A stretch of 64,000 bases of DNA, taken from NCBI RefSeq assembly GCF_012985205.1, contig NZ_JABEKS010000001.1, positions 620,001 to 684,000 on the forward strand, given 5' to 3'. This DNA comes from Planctomonas sp. JC2975. GTDB lineage: Bacteria; Actinomycetota; Actinomycetes; Actinomycetales; Microbacteriaceae. The translations under genes and the position numbers were made by a program. Shown in pieces: positions 18,865-27,593 of the stretch. Under the pieces are notes generated by a model that did not search any database, was not told the DNA's origin, and saw nothing but the letters and a program-made list of their open reading frames with translations. Each line of letters begins with the position of its first letter. The stretch's first letter is position 1.

Positions 18865-19379
18865 GCCTGACGAACACCCCTGATGAGACGCCCGTCGGCT
18901 CGACAAACGACCAGAGCCCGCTGTCCGAGACATCCCACGGGGCCCCTGCAACGACCGGCGCACCGCTGACGCTGCGCATGTCCGCCGGCGGCGAGTCCGT
19001 CCAAGGCAACTTCTACGAGCAGGTCGGCGGACACGATGCGTTCCGCCGCCTGGTCGAGGCGTTCTACCGCGAAGTCGCCGAGGACGAGGTGCTGCGGCCG
19101 ATGTATCCGGAACAGGACCTCGGTCCGGCTTCCGACCGTCTTCTCATGTTCCTCGAGCAGTACTGGGGCGGCCCGACGACGTACGGCGAGCTGCGCGGAC
19201 ATCCACGACTGCGCATGCGGCACGCCCCGTTCAAGGTGAACCCCGAGGCCCGCGACCGCTGGCTCGCGCACATGCGGTCCGCGCTCGACGGGCTCGCACT
19301 TCCACCGCTGCAGGACGCGACGCTCTGGTCGTACCTGGAGCGCGCGGCCCACGCGATGGTGAACACGTTCGAGGACTGA
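18861..19379 (+). CDS. Group II truncated haemoglobin (trHbO-like)
   Basis: 172 residues; the globin core starts near residue 50 (NFYEQVGGHDAFRRLVEAFY). The 2/2 fold landmarks are the B-helix Phe-Tyr, the proximal His in RMRHAPFKV and the G8 Trp in RDRWLAHM, which marks group II. Such proteins bind O2 or NO and are often tied to peroxide or membrane respiration. The GTG start overlaps the MscS stop; an internal ATG at 18978 would remove the unusual 39-residue polar N-terminus, but has no ribosome site. Confidence 0.9.
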   Translation: MSLTNTPDETPVGSTNDQSPLSETSHGAPATTGAPLTLRMSAGGESVQGNFYEQVGGHDAFRRLVEAFYREVAEDEVLRPMYPEQDLGPASDRLLMFLEQYWGGPTTYGELRGHPRLRMRHAPFKVNPEARDRWLAHMRSALDGLALPPLQDATLWSYLERAAHAMVNTFED

Positions 19380-19502
19380 GGTCACCAGGACGGTCCGGTA
19401 GCGGCGATACTTGGTCATACGCCCAACTCGAGGCCGACGGGCACCCGACCCGACCGGCCAGGCGACCGAGCAGTGACGCAATCCGATCAAAGGAGACACC
19501 GG

Positions 19503-21218
19503 ATGCCCCCCACCACCCCCGCGCCCGCTTCCCATCCCGGGGACAGGGCCGATGGCCCATCGCCCGCGACCGCGGAGGTCGACGCGATCATCGTGGGCGC
19601 AGGACTCGCCGGCCTCGTGACGGCCTCCGAGCTGCTCGAGCGCGGCAAGCGCGTGCTCGTACTCGAGCAGGAACCGCCGCAGTCGCTCGGCGGGCAGGCC
19701 TTCTGGTCCTTCGGCGGTCTCTTCCTCATCGACTCGCCCGAGCAGCGGCGCATGGGAGTGCACGACTCCCTCGAGCTGGCGAGACAGGACTGGTTCGGCA
19801 CCGCGGGCTTCGATCGCGAGGAAGACGCCTGGCCCCGCAAGTGGGCAGAGGCCTACCTGGAGTTCGCCGCGGGCGAGAAGCGGGAATGGCTGCGTTCCAA
19901 GGGCGTGAAACTCTTCCCCGTGGTCGGATGGGCCGAGCGCGGCAGCGGAACCGCCGGCGGCCACGGCAACTCCGTTCCACGCTTCCACATCACCTGGGGA
20001 ACCGGCCCTGGCATCCTGAAGCCGTTCATCGACCGCGTGCACCGGGGCGTCAACGAGGGCGTCGCGACGATCGCGCACCGCCGCCGGGTCGACGAACTCG
20101 TCGTCGAGGACGGCCGCGTCGTCGGCGTGCGCGGCAGCGTGCTGAAGCCGGACGATGTCGAGCGCGGCGTCGCGAGCAACCGGGAGGTGGTCGGCGAGTT
20201 CGAGTACCGCGCACCAGCAGTCGTCGTGACCTCCGGCGGTATCGGCGGCAATCACGATCTGGTCCGCGAGAACTGGCCGGCGCGCCTTGGCATTCCCCCG
20301 GAGCGGATGCTCGCCGGTGTCCCTGCGCACGTCGACGGTCGCATGATCCCGATCGCACAAGAAGCCGGTGCACGCGTCATCAATGCGGACCGTATGTGGC
20401 ATTACACCGAGGGGATCCAGAACTGGAATCCCGTGTGGCAGAACCACGGCATCCGCATCCTGCCCGGGCCGTCATCTCTGTGGTTCGACGCAGAGGGCAA
20501 CCGGCTGCCTGCCCCGCTCTTCCCAGGGTTCGACACGCTCGGCACGCTGGAGCACATTCAGCAGACCGGCCACGACTACACGTGGTTCGTGCTGACGCAG
20601 AAGATCCTCGAGAAGGAGTTCACGCTCTCGGGCAGCGAGCAGAATCCCGATCTCACCGGCAAGGACCTGCGTCTGCTGCTGCAGCGCGTGCGCTCGGGAG
20701 CACCGGGTCCCGTCGAGGCGTTCAAGCAGCACGGAGCAGATTTCGTGGTCGCGTCCTCCCTGCCGGAGCTCTTCACAGGCATGCACGCCATCGCCGACGC
20801 GCCGTTCGACGAGAAGGCCATCGAACGCGCCGTGCTCGAGCACGACCGCGAGCTCGACAACGGCTTCTCGAAGGATGCGCAGCTCACCGCGATCACCTCG
20901 GCCAGGCGCTACCGCGGAGACAAGCTGATCCGGGTGGCCTCGCCGCACAAGTTCCTCGATCCCAAGGCCGGACCGCTCATCGCCGTGAAGCTGCACATCC
21001 TCACCCGCAAGACGCTGGGTGGCATCGAGACCGACCTGCAAGGTCGCGCACAGAACGCACAGGGCACGTCCGTGCCCGGCCTGTACGCCGCCGGCGAGGT
21101 GAGCGGCTTCGGCGGCGGCGGTGTCCACGGCTACCGGTCGCTGGAGGGCACGTTCCTCGGCGGATGCCTGTTCTCCGGCAGACAGGCCGCTCGCGGCGTG
21201 CTCACCGACCTCGGTTGA
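19503..21218 (+). CDS. FAD-binding dehydrogenase (fumarate reductase/3-ketosteroid dehydrogenase superfamily)
   Basis: 571 residues. The N-terminal dinucleotide-binding motif is IIVGAGLAGLVTASEL and the C-terminal FAD-contact region is GLYAAGEVSGFGGGGVHGYR. Between them lies a capping domain with GIGGNHDLV. Length and motifs match the group annotated only as putative FAD-binding dehydrogenase, near flavoprotein succinate/fumarate and Delta1-dehydrogenases. Substrate is unknown. The ATG at 19503 has AAAGGAG seven bases upstream. No signal peptide, so cytosolic. Confidence 0.85.
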   Translation: MPPTTPAPASHPGDRADGPSPATAEVDAIIVGAGLAGLVTASELLERGKRVLVLEQEPPQSLGGQAFWSFGGLFLIDSPEQRRMGVHDSLELARQDWFGTAGFDREEDAWPRKWAEAYLEFAAGEKREWLRSKGVKLFPVVGWAERGSGTAGGHGNSVPRFHITWGTGPGILKPFIDRVHRGVNEGVATIAHRRRVDELVVEDGRVVGVRGSVLKPDDVERGVASNREVVGEFEYRAPAVVVTSGGIGGNHDLVRENWPARLGIPPERMLAGVPAHVDGRMIPIAQEAGARVINADRMWHYTEGIQNWNPVWQNHGIRILPGPSSLWFDAEGNRLPAPLFPGFDTLGTLEHIQQTGHDYTWFVLTQKILEKEFTLSGSEQNPDLTGKDLRLLLQRVRSGAPGPVEAFKQHGADFVVASSLPELFTGMHAIADAPFDEKAIERAVLEHDRELDNGFSKDAQLTAITSARRYRGDKLIRVASPHKFLDPKAGPLIAVKLHILTRKTLGGIETDLQGRAQNAQGTSVPGLYAAGEVSGFGGGGVHGYRSLEGTFLGGCLFSGRQAARGVLTDLG

Positions 21219-21252
21219 ACGCGGCGCGGGGCGCCGAGAGCGGCGTCCCGCG

Positions 21253-21957
21253 TCAGCCGCGCAGCGACCACGCGGGACGCTTCACCAGCACGTGCCCCCT
21301 GCGCAGCGTCAGACGCGTCCAGGGCCCCGTCTCGTACACGCCGACCCGCTCGTCGCGGTCGACGAGGAATCCGAGCGAATGGGCCGCGAATGCGGCTCCG
21401 GCCGCGACGTATTCCAGCGACGGTATGGGTCTGCCCCACACCTCGCCGCGCACGCGCTGCACGATCTGCTCCCCGGCCTGCGCCGGTATCGCCTCCGCGA
21501 CGTCGGCGATGCCCTCGGCGGCCGTGTCGAACAGCACCGCTCCCGAGGTCTCGCCGACGCGGCGCCATCCTCCCCTCGGCGGGGTGATGCCCGTCCACGT
21601 CACCGTGCTGACCTCCAGCGGAAGGCGGATCGAGAGCGGCTCGCTCTCCCCCTCGCCGTCCACGTTCTCGTCCGGCTGCGCGGCGTTCGCGGCCTGGACC
21701 AGGCGGTTGAGCAGCGACCTGGTGGGCACGACGGCATCGAATGCCGCCTCGCGGGTCGTTGCGAACGTGCGCAGGCCGAGCACCGTCGGGATGTGGTCGA
21801 GGAGGCTGCGCGGATACAGGATCGCGGTGTACACGGCGAGCACGCCGGACCCGGCGATCATCCGAATCGAACCGTCCTCGACCCTGCCGGCGCGGCCCAG
21901 GTACACCTGGAGGTCCTTGACGGTGAGGGTGTCGGTGAGGGAGAAGAACTGACTCAT
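21253..21957 (-). CDS. Conserved hypothetical protein, unrecognised
   Basis: 234 residues, soluble, no signal peptide or membrane helix. Sequence is evenly hydrophobic and charged; visible landmarks are LQVYLGRAGRVEDGSIR near the start, TWTGITPPRGGWRR near 123 and VWGRPIPSLEYVAAGAAFAA near 175. It looks like a family restricted to Microbacteriaceae and relatives. The ATG at 21957 has AGGAC upstream. It diverges from tesB; the two -10-like boxes (TAGTTT on minus, TAAACT on plus, near 21964) overlap. Confidence 0.6.
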   Translation of the reverse strand: MSQFFSLTDTLTVKDLQVYLGRAGRVEDGSIRMIAGSGVLAVYTAILYPRSLLDHIPTVLGLRTFATTREAAFDAVVPTRSLLNRLVQAANAAQPDENVDGEGESEPLSIRLPLEVSTVTWTGITPPRGGWRRVGETSGAVLFDTAAEGIADVAEAIPAQAGEQIVQRVRGEVWGRPIPSLEYVAAGAAFAAHSLGFLVDRDERVGVYETGPWTRLTLRRGHVLVKRPAWSLRG

Positions 21958-22044
21958 GTCCTGTCTAAACTAACGGAATGCGACAGGTCGCACGGTCGCA
22001 TCGCGGCCGCCGGCGGCCGCCGAACCTCAGACGCGAGAGGCACC

Positions 22045-22914
22045 ATGACACAACCCCTCGACGGCCTGCTCACCGCCCTCGAACTCACCGACACCGGTGC
22101 CCGCACCGACGAGGACATCTTCACCGGGCCGAGCCAATGGATGCCGCACGGGCGCGTGTTCGGCGGTCAGGTCCTCGCCCAATCCGTCGTCGCAGCGATG
22201 CGCACGACGCCGTCGGAGCGCCCCATACACTCGATGCACGGATACTTCCTGCGCCCGGGCGATGTGAACCAGCCGATCACGTTCTCGGTTGATCGCATCC
22301 ACGACGGCCGTTCGTTCTCGACGCGGCGCACGCAGGCGTATCAGAACGGCTTGCCCATCCTGTCCATGATCGCGTCGTTCCAGGTGCCGGACGAGGGGAT
22401 CGACCACCAAGTCGACATGCCGACGGACATCCCCGGACCCGAGGAAATCCCGAGCGACTCCGACCTGCTCGCCGACGTCGACCATCCGGTCAGCCGCCAC
22501 TGGCGGGACGACCGCCCCTTCGACCTCCGGCACGTGACCAGTCCCGTGTACCTCACGGTCGAGGGCGAGCACGTCGCCCACCAGGCGGTCTGGTTCAAGG
22601 CGCTCGGGAAGCTGCCCGACGACCCCGACCTGCACCGTGCTGCACTGGCGTATGCGAGCGACTACTCCATCCTCGAACCCGTGCTGCGCAGACATGGCGT
22701 GACCTGGTCGACTCCTGGGCTGAAGATCGCAAGCCTCGACCATGCCATGTGGTGGCACCGGTTCAGCCGCGTCGACGAATGGCTGCTCTACGTGCAGGAG
22801 TCCCCGAGCGCCACGAGCGGGCGAGGGCTCTCGCTCGGCCGCATCTACAACCGGGACGGAATGCTTGTGGCCAACGTGGCCCAGGAGGGCATGGTCCGCC
22901 TCCCCCGCGGTTAG
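22045..22914 (+). CDS. tesB: Acyl-CoA thioesterase II (TesB family)
   Basis: Hydrolyses acyl-CoA to fatty acid and CoA. 289 residues forming a double hot-dog fold. Family landmarks: GGQVLAQSVVAA, SMHGYFLRPGD, VDRIHDGRSFSTRR in the first domain and ASLDHAMWWH with its catalytic Asp, plus a QESPSATSGRG region, in the second. The ATG at 22045 follows GAGAGG. No operon partner; a second, single-hot-dog thioesterase lies at 23656-24162. Confidence 0.93.
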   Translation: MTQPLDGLLTALELTDTGARTDEDIFTGPSQWMPHGRVFGGQVLAQSVVAAMRTTPSERPIHSMHGYFLRPGDVNQPITFSVDRIHDGRSFSTRRTQAYQNGLPILSMIASFQVPDEGIDHQVDMPTDIPGPEEIPSDSDLLADVDHPVSRHWRDDRPFDLRHVTSPVYLTVEGEHVAHQAVWFKALGKLPDDPDLHRAALAYASDYSILEPVLRRHGVTWSTPGLKIASLDHAMWWHRFSRVDEWLLYVQESPSATSGRGLSLGRIYNRDGMLVANVAQEGMVRLPRG

Positions 22915-23048
22915 CCACCGCGCGCGATCGAGCGCAGCACCCCGCCGGTCTGAAGATGCTTCCACCGTCGACTCAGCTTCGACCAAAGTATTCCGGCCAT
23001 CGTGGATATGTGCGCGTGCTCGATCCGCACGCGCGAGAGGAACGCATC

Positions 23049-23483
23049 GTGACGCACCAGCCCAGCACCTCATCCACCGTCACCCGACGTGCGGCCCTCG
23101 TCGGCGGAGCGGCGCTGAGCGCTGCGACGCTCGCGGCCTGCACCGACCAGGGCGGTGGGGCCAGCACGGGCGGGAACGAAACGGTATCCGGTTCCACCAC
23201 GATCAAGCTCGCCGACGTTCCCGTCGGCGGAGCCGTGTCCGCGAAGATCGGCGATCAGCCCGTTCTCGTGTCCCAGCCGACCAAGGGGTCCGTCGCGGCC
23301 TTCTCCGCAATCTGCACGCACGCCGGCTGCGTGGTCCAACCGGGCAACGGAGAGCTGGACTGCCCGTGCCACGGATCGCGGTTCAACCAGACGACGGGCG
23401 CCGTCATCCAGGGGCCGGCAGCGCAGCCGCTCGCCAAGCTGACGGCATCCGTCGACGGCGCGATCATCACCGTGAAGGGCTGA
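23049..23483 (+). CDS. Rieske [2Fe-2S] protein, Tat-type lipoprotein
   Basis: 144 residues. The N-terminus has TRRAALVGGAALSAATLAAC, a twin-arginine signal with a lipobox Cys. The C-terminal domain carries both cluster-binding pairs: CTHAGC and CPCHGS. The protein therefore is exported folded with its cluster and anchored to the outer membrane face. It is a stand-alone Rieske protein, not part of a cytochrome bc operon, and its electron partner is unknown. The GTG at 23049 lies seven bases after AGAGGA. Confidence 0.9.
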   Translation: MTHQPSTSSTVTRRAALVGGAALSAATLAACTDQGGGASTGGNETVSGSTTIKLADVPVGGAVSAKIGDQPVLVSQPTKGSVAAFSAICTHAGCVVQPGNGELDCPCHGSRFNQTTGAVIQGPAAQPLAKLTASVDGAIITVKG

Positions 23484-23655
23484 CCGGCTGGTCGACTGGC
23501 CGCAGACCTCCCACGGGCACGGCGTGTCGTCAGCGTCGTGCGCCCGTCTGGCGACGGCCGACGCCTTACCGCTGACCATCCGCTCTGCCGCAGCGTGTTC
23601 GTACGCGGGGAGTCAGGTCCTGGCCTTCGAACCGCTTTGCCGCGCTACCGGATGC

Positions 23656-24162
23656 TCAGCGGCGATGGAACTCGATCGGTGCTTCCTCGAAAGGCGCCCA
23701 GGCGGCACGCTCGCGTTCGTTGATGCGACGCGGGCGACCGGATGCCGCATCCACCAGCACGAGCGTCGTCGCGGCCCTGGCGTACAGAGTGGCCGGCTCC
23801 ATGCCGACCGGTGACCGCACCTCGTAGCAGAGCTCGAGGCTGGCGCCACCCATTCGACCGACCCACAGCTGCACGTCGATCGGTTGCCGCAGGTACGGGA
23901 TGGGCGCGAGGTATTCGATCTCCTGACGCGCGATGAGGCTCAGCGTGTCCGCGCCCGGGCGTCCGTCCAACACGGCCGTGCTCGCGCTGAGCGCCTCGCC
24001 GGAGTCGACATCGCCGGGTACGGCTGGTCGCGCGTCATCGCCGCTCGACCACAGCGCGATGATGCGCGCCTCCTCGAGGAGTCGCAGCATCTCGGCGTTG
24101 TTGACGTGGCCGTAGGCATCCAGGTCGCTCCAGCGGAGCCGGATCGGAACGTTCAGTCGCAT
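23656..24162 (-). CDS. Acyl-CoA thioesterase, 4-hydroxybenzoyl-CoA thioesterase-like hot-dog protein
   Basis: 168 residues, single hot-dog domain. The N-terminal RWSDLDAYGHVNNAEM carries the DxxGHVNN active-site pattern with catalytic Asp. Probably a tetrameric cytosolic enzyme releasing medium or long acyl chains from CoA. The ATG at 24160-24162 is the family start (M-LNVPIRLRWSD). Transcribed toward the Rieske gene. Confidence 0.88.
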   Translation of the reverse strand: MRLNVPIRLRWSDLDAYGHVNNAEMLRLLEEARIIALWSSGDDARPAVPGDVDSGEALSASTAVLDGRPGADTLSLIARQEIEYLAPIPYLRQPIDVQLWVGRMGGASLELCYEVRSPVGMEPATLYARAATTLVLVDAASGRPRRINERERAAWAPFEEAPIEFHRR

Positions 24163-24309
24163 GAAGTCACTCGCAGGTAGTCGGACCGATCCCTCGACGA
24201 ATGCGAGTCAGCTCGCATAACGCTCGCCTCAGTCGCGCGTGTTCGGGATCGACCCATCGGCCCAACTCCATCGGCTCGGCGATCCGAGCTCGCTCGCATC
24301 ACTCCCGCC

Positions 24310-25992
24310 TCAGTCACGGGTGAGCTTGCGGTAGGCGGAGCGGTGGGGCTTCGCTGCGTCGGGGCCGAGGCGCTGCACCTTGTTCTCCTCGTACGCCTCG
24401 AAGTTGCCCTCGAACCAGTACCAGTCGGCCGGGTTCTCGTCTGTGCCCTCGTATGCCAGGATGTGCGTCGCGATTCGGTCGAGGAACCACCGGTCGTGTG
24501 TGATGACCACGGCGCAGCCGGGGAACTCGAGCAGCGCGTTCTCCAGGCTGGACAGGGTCTCGACGTCGAGATCGTTCGTCGGCTCGTCGAGGAGCAACAG
24601 ATTGCCGCCCTGCTTCAGGGTCAGCGCCAGGTTCAGGCGGTTCCGCTCACCACCGGAGAGCACGCCTGCCTTCTTCTGCTGGTCGGGACCCTTGAACCCG
24701 AACGTCGACACGTAGGCCCGGCTCGGGACCTCGGTCTTTCCGACCTGGATGTAGTCGAGCCCGTCGGACACGACCTCCCACAGTGTCTTGTTCGGGTCGA
24801 TGCCGCCGCGCGACTGGTCGACATACGAGATCTCCACGGTCTCGCCGACCTTGAGCTCTCCACCATCCAGCGGTTCCAGTCCGACAATCGTCTTGAACAG
24901 GGTGGTCTTGCCGACGCCGTTCGGACCGATGACGCCGACGATGCCGTTGCGCGGCAGCGTGAAGCTGAGGCCGTCGATGAGCTTGCGGTCGCCGAATCCC
25001 TTCTGCAGGCTCTTCGCGTCGATCACGATCTGGCCAAGGCGCGGCCCCGGCGGAATCTGGATCTCCTCGAAGTCGAGCTTGCGCGTGCGCTCCGCCTCGG
25101 CAGCCATCTCCTCGTACCGGGCGAGGCGCGCCTTGGACTTCGCCTGACGGCCCTTCGCGTTGCTGCGGACCCACTCGAGCTCCTCGCTGAGGCGCTTCGA
25201 CAGCTTCGCGTCCTTCTTGCCCTGCACCTGGAGACGCTCGCGCTTCTTCTCGAGGTAGGTCGAGTAGTTGCCTTCGTACGGATACAGGTGGCCACGGTCG
25301 ACCTCGGCGATCCACTCTGCAACGTGGTCGAGGAAGTACCTGTCGTGCGTCACCGCGAGCACGGCGCCGTGATACTGCTTCAAGTGCTGCTCGAGCCAGA
25401 GCACGCTCTCCGCGTCGAGGTGGTTCGTCGGCTCGTCGAGCAGAAGCAGGTCGGGCTTCTGAAGGAGGAGCTTGCACAGCGCCACGCGGCGCTTCTCTCC
25501 ACCCGACAACACCGACACGGGGGTGTCCGACGGCGGGCAGCGCAAGGCGTCCATCGCCTGCTCGAGCTGCGAGTCGAGGTCCCATGCGTCAGCCGCGTCG
25601 ATCTGCTCCTGCAGCGTGCCCATCTCGGCCAGGAGCGCGTCGAAGTCGGCGTCCGGATCCGCCATCGCGGCCGAGATCTCGTTGAACCTGTCGACCTTGG
25701 CCTTGATCTCACCGACGCCCTGCTGAACGTTCTCGAGCACGGTCTTGCCTTCGTCGAGCTCGGGCTCCTGCATCAGGATGCCGACGCTGTATCCGGGGCT
25801 GAGCTTCGCCTCGCCGTTCGACGGCTGGTCCAGCCCTGCCATGATCTTCAGGATCGTGGACTTACCGGCACCGTTCGGGCCGACCACACCGATCTTCGCT
25901 CCCGGCAGGAACGCCATGGTGACGTCGTCGAGGATGAGCTTGTCACCCACCGCCTTTCGGGCGCGGACCATCGAGTAGATATATTCGGCCAT
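24310..25992 (-). CDS. ettA: Energy-dependent translational throttle protein EttA (ABC-F)
   Basis: 560 residues with two ABC domains, no membrane part. Walker A motifs GPNGAGKS and GPNGVGKT, two LSGGE signatures and the EttA-type arm and linker (YLEKKRERLQVQGKKDAKLS; RWVRSN-like region near residue 260) are present. It binds the ribosomal E site and gates the first elongation steps according to ATP/ADP. The length and start MAEYIYSMVRARK are those of EttA rather than antibiotic-resistance ABC-F proteins. Confidence 0.96.
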   Translation of the reverse strand: MAEYIYSMVRARKAVGDKLILDDVTMAFLPGAKIGVVGPNGAGKSTILKIMAGLDQPSNGEAKLSPGYSVGILMQEPELDEGKTVLENVQQGVGEIKAKVDRFNEISAAMADPDADFDALLAEMGTLQEQIDAADAWDLDSQLEQAMDALRCPPSDTPVSVLSGGEKRRVALCKLLLQKPDLLLLDEPTNHLDAESVLWLEQHLKQYHGAVLAVTHDRYFLDHVAEWIAEVDRGHLYPYEGNYSTYLEKKRERLQVQGKKDAKLSKRLSEELEWVRSNAKGRQAKSKARLARYEEMAAEAERTRKLDFEEIQIPPGPRLGQIVIDAKSLQKGFGDRKLIDGLSFTLPRNGIVGVIGPNGVGKTTLFKTIVGLEPLDGGELKVGETVEISYVDQSRGGIDPNKTLWEVVSDGLDYIQVGKTEVPSRAYVSTFGFKGPDQQKKAGVLSGGERNRLNLALTLKQGGNLLLLDEPTNDLDVETLSSLENALLEFPGCAVVITHDRWFLDRIATHILAYEGTDENPADWYWFEGNFEAYEENKVQRLGPDAAKPHRSAYRKLTRD

Positions 25993-26103
25993 GCGCTCCA
26001 GTCTATGGGCGCGAGCGACCCCGCTTCGCCGCGCGGATGCCGGGCTCCGGGAGCCGACACGGGCCGTCCACCGACCACGGCGGAAGGAGAAGCGGCAGCA
26101 CGG

Positions 26104-26610
26104 CTACTGAATCGGAACGGTGTCGCCGATAAGGCACTTGCCCGTCGAAAGCGCGGGCGCGACGACGCTGTGATAGCCCCCGATGTCCGTGCCGAATTGC
26201 CCGATGAGGCACCCGCCGTTGATGAGCACGGAGAACTGAACCGACCCGGGCGCCAGGTTGACCGTCGTCTTGTCGGCAGTCATCTGCATGTCCGACTTGG
26301 CGAACCCGGCCGCGGCGAGCGCATCGACGAATTGCTGGGCGCTCGGGTTCTGGTTCCCGGCGATCGTACGGTTGTTGACGTAGTCGAAGAAGTCCAGGTT
26401 CTTCGTGGCAGAGGCCTTCGGATCCAGGGTCGGCAGAACGTCGGGGACCCCCGACTTCGTTGCCGTGGGGCTGGGTGTCCCGGTCGTCGATGCGGTGGCC
26501 GGGTTCTCCGACGGCGCCGTGCATCCTGCGAGGACGGCAACGAGCGCGGCGGCGACCGCCATACCCATGACGCCCGTCCGCACGAAACGCGGGCCCCCGT
26601 GAACGACCAC
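26104..26610 (-). CDS. DUF6993-like lipoprotein
   Basis: 168 residues. A signal peptide with lipobox LAGC (Cys29 or so) is followed by a Ser/Thr/Pro-rich tether. The folded domain (DFFDYVNNRTIAGNQNPSAQ, FVDALAAAGFAKSDMQMT, VQFSVLINGGCLIGQFG) carries a conserved Cys pair in GGCLIGQ and GKCLIGD, likely a disulphide. This matches the DUF6993 family of actinobacterial exported proteins; function unknown. Monocistronic. Confidence 0.75.
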   Translation of the reverse strand: MVVHGGPRFVRTGVMGMAVAAALVAVLAGCTAPSENPATASTTGTPSPTATKSGVPDVLPTLDPKASATKNLDFFDYVNNRTIAGNQNPSAQQFVDALAAAGFAKSDMQMTADKTTVNLAPGSVQFSVLINGGCLIGQFGTDIGGYHSVVAPALSTGKCLIGDTVPIQ

Positions 26611-26774
26611 GGATCGACTCCTTTTCTGCGCTCTCGTGAGTCGCCACGATGGCGCCAGAGCAGTCTAGGGTGCGCAGTCTTCGGCTTCCCTTGCAGTCAG
26701 CCGTGATTGCGGATACCGCGACGCCGTATCCGTCAGCCAAGGGGCCCCGCGGCCGAGACCGCGGTCGACACCAC

Positions 26775-27380
26775 TCAGAACGGCGGCTCGACGGATGCGA
26801 ACACGAGGTCGTCCGAATCCTCGGGGTCGACGAGCTGGTCATCCTCCGGAACGGCGAGGGCATCGGCCCCTGCTCCGGTATCACTGACCGAGGCGCCCGG
26901 TCCGCCTCCCGAGGCTCCTGGCAGCGCCCAGCCGTCGGCATCCACGAGCGGCGCGTCGCCGGACGCCTCGGACGTCGCAGATGCCGCGGTCTCTGCCAGC
27001 GACAGCGACCGCTCGCCGCCCGCCGGCTGCGGCCTCGAGAACGTGGTCGTTCCGAACAGGAGGTCGTGCCCGATCGACTCGGCGATCAGGTCGACGGCGG
27101 TCCCGTGGCGTCCGTCGCGTTCCCAGTCGGACACACGCAGGCGCCCATGGACGACCACGCGATCACCCTTGGCGACGGACTCCGCGGCGTTCTCGGCGAG
27201 ACGTCGGAACGCGACCACCGTGTACCAGTTGGTCTCGCCGTTCTCCCATGAACCTCCCTCGCGGTTGTACTTGCGCTGGGTGGAGCCGAGCCGGAACGTC
27301 AAACGTGCCAGCCCGTTGCCCACGGATGTGAGCGACGGAATCGTTCCCACGAGTCCCGTCGCGGTGATGGTGTCGGGCAT
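26775..27380 (-). CDS. ssb: Single-stranded DNA-binding protein
   Basis: 201 residues. The N-terminal OB fold contains FRLGSTQRKYN, WYTVVAFRRLAENAAES and GDRVVVHGRLRVSDWE. The long C-terminal tail is Ala/Gly/Asp-rich and ends DLVFASVEPPF, a variant of the acidic DDxPF tip that recruits repair and replication partners (here EPPF after an acidic run). The strong AAGGAGG site sits eight bases before the ATG at 27380. It is not beside rpsF/rpsR, so it may be a second SSB paralogue. Confidence 0.92.
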   Translation of the reverse strand: MPDTITATGLVGTIPSLTSVGNGLARLTFRLGSTQRKYNREGGSWENGETNWYTVVAFRRLAENAAESVAKGDRVVVHGRLRVSDWERDGRHGTAVDLIAESIGHDLLFGTTTFSRPQPAGGERSLSLAETAASATSEASGDAPLVDADGWALPGASGGGPGASVSDTGAGADALAVPEDDQLVDPEDSDDLVFASVEPPF

Positions 27381-27580
27381 CAGCCATACCTCCTTGTGCT
27401 TGGTGTTCGGCGCCTGCGTGCGGCGAACCTGCAGACACTGTGACGAATCGGATCCCAACGCATCGGACGCCGCCACTGATCAGTGGACTGTTCATCCAGG
27501 GGCGGCATGTGGAGGACGAGTGCGTCGTGCGAACGGGCGATGCGACACCTGCGGCCGCCACGGGCGCTGGGGCGTTTCAC

Positions 27581-27586
27581 TACGAT
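27581..27586 (+). promoter_or_regulatory. -10 box for leaderless aldo/keto reductase mRNA
   Basis: TACGAT lies seven bases before the ATG at 27594, and no ribosome-binding site is present. Confidence 0.5.
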
Positions 27587-27593
27587 TCACGGC

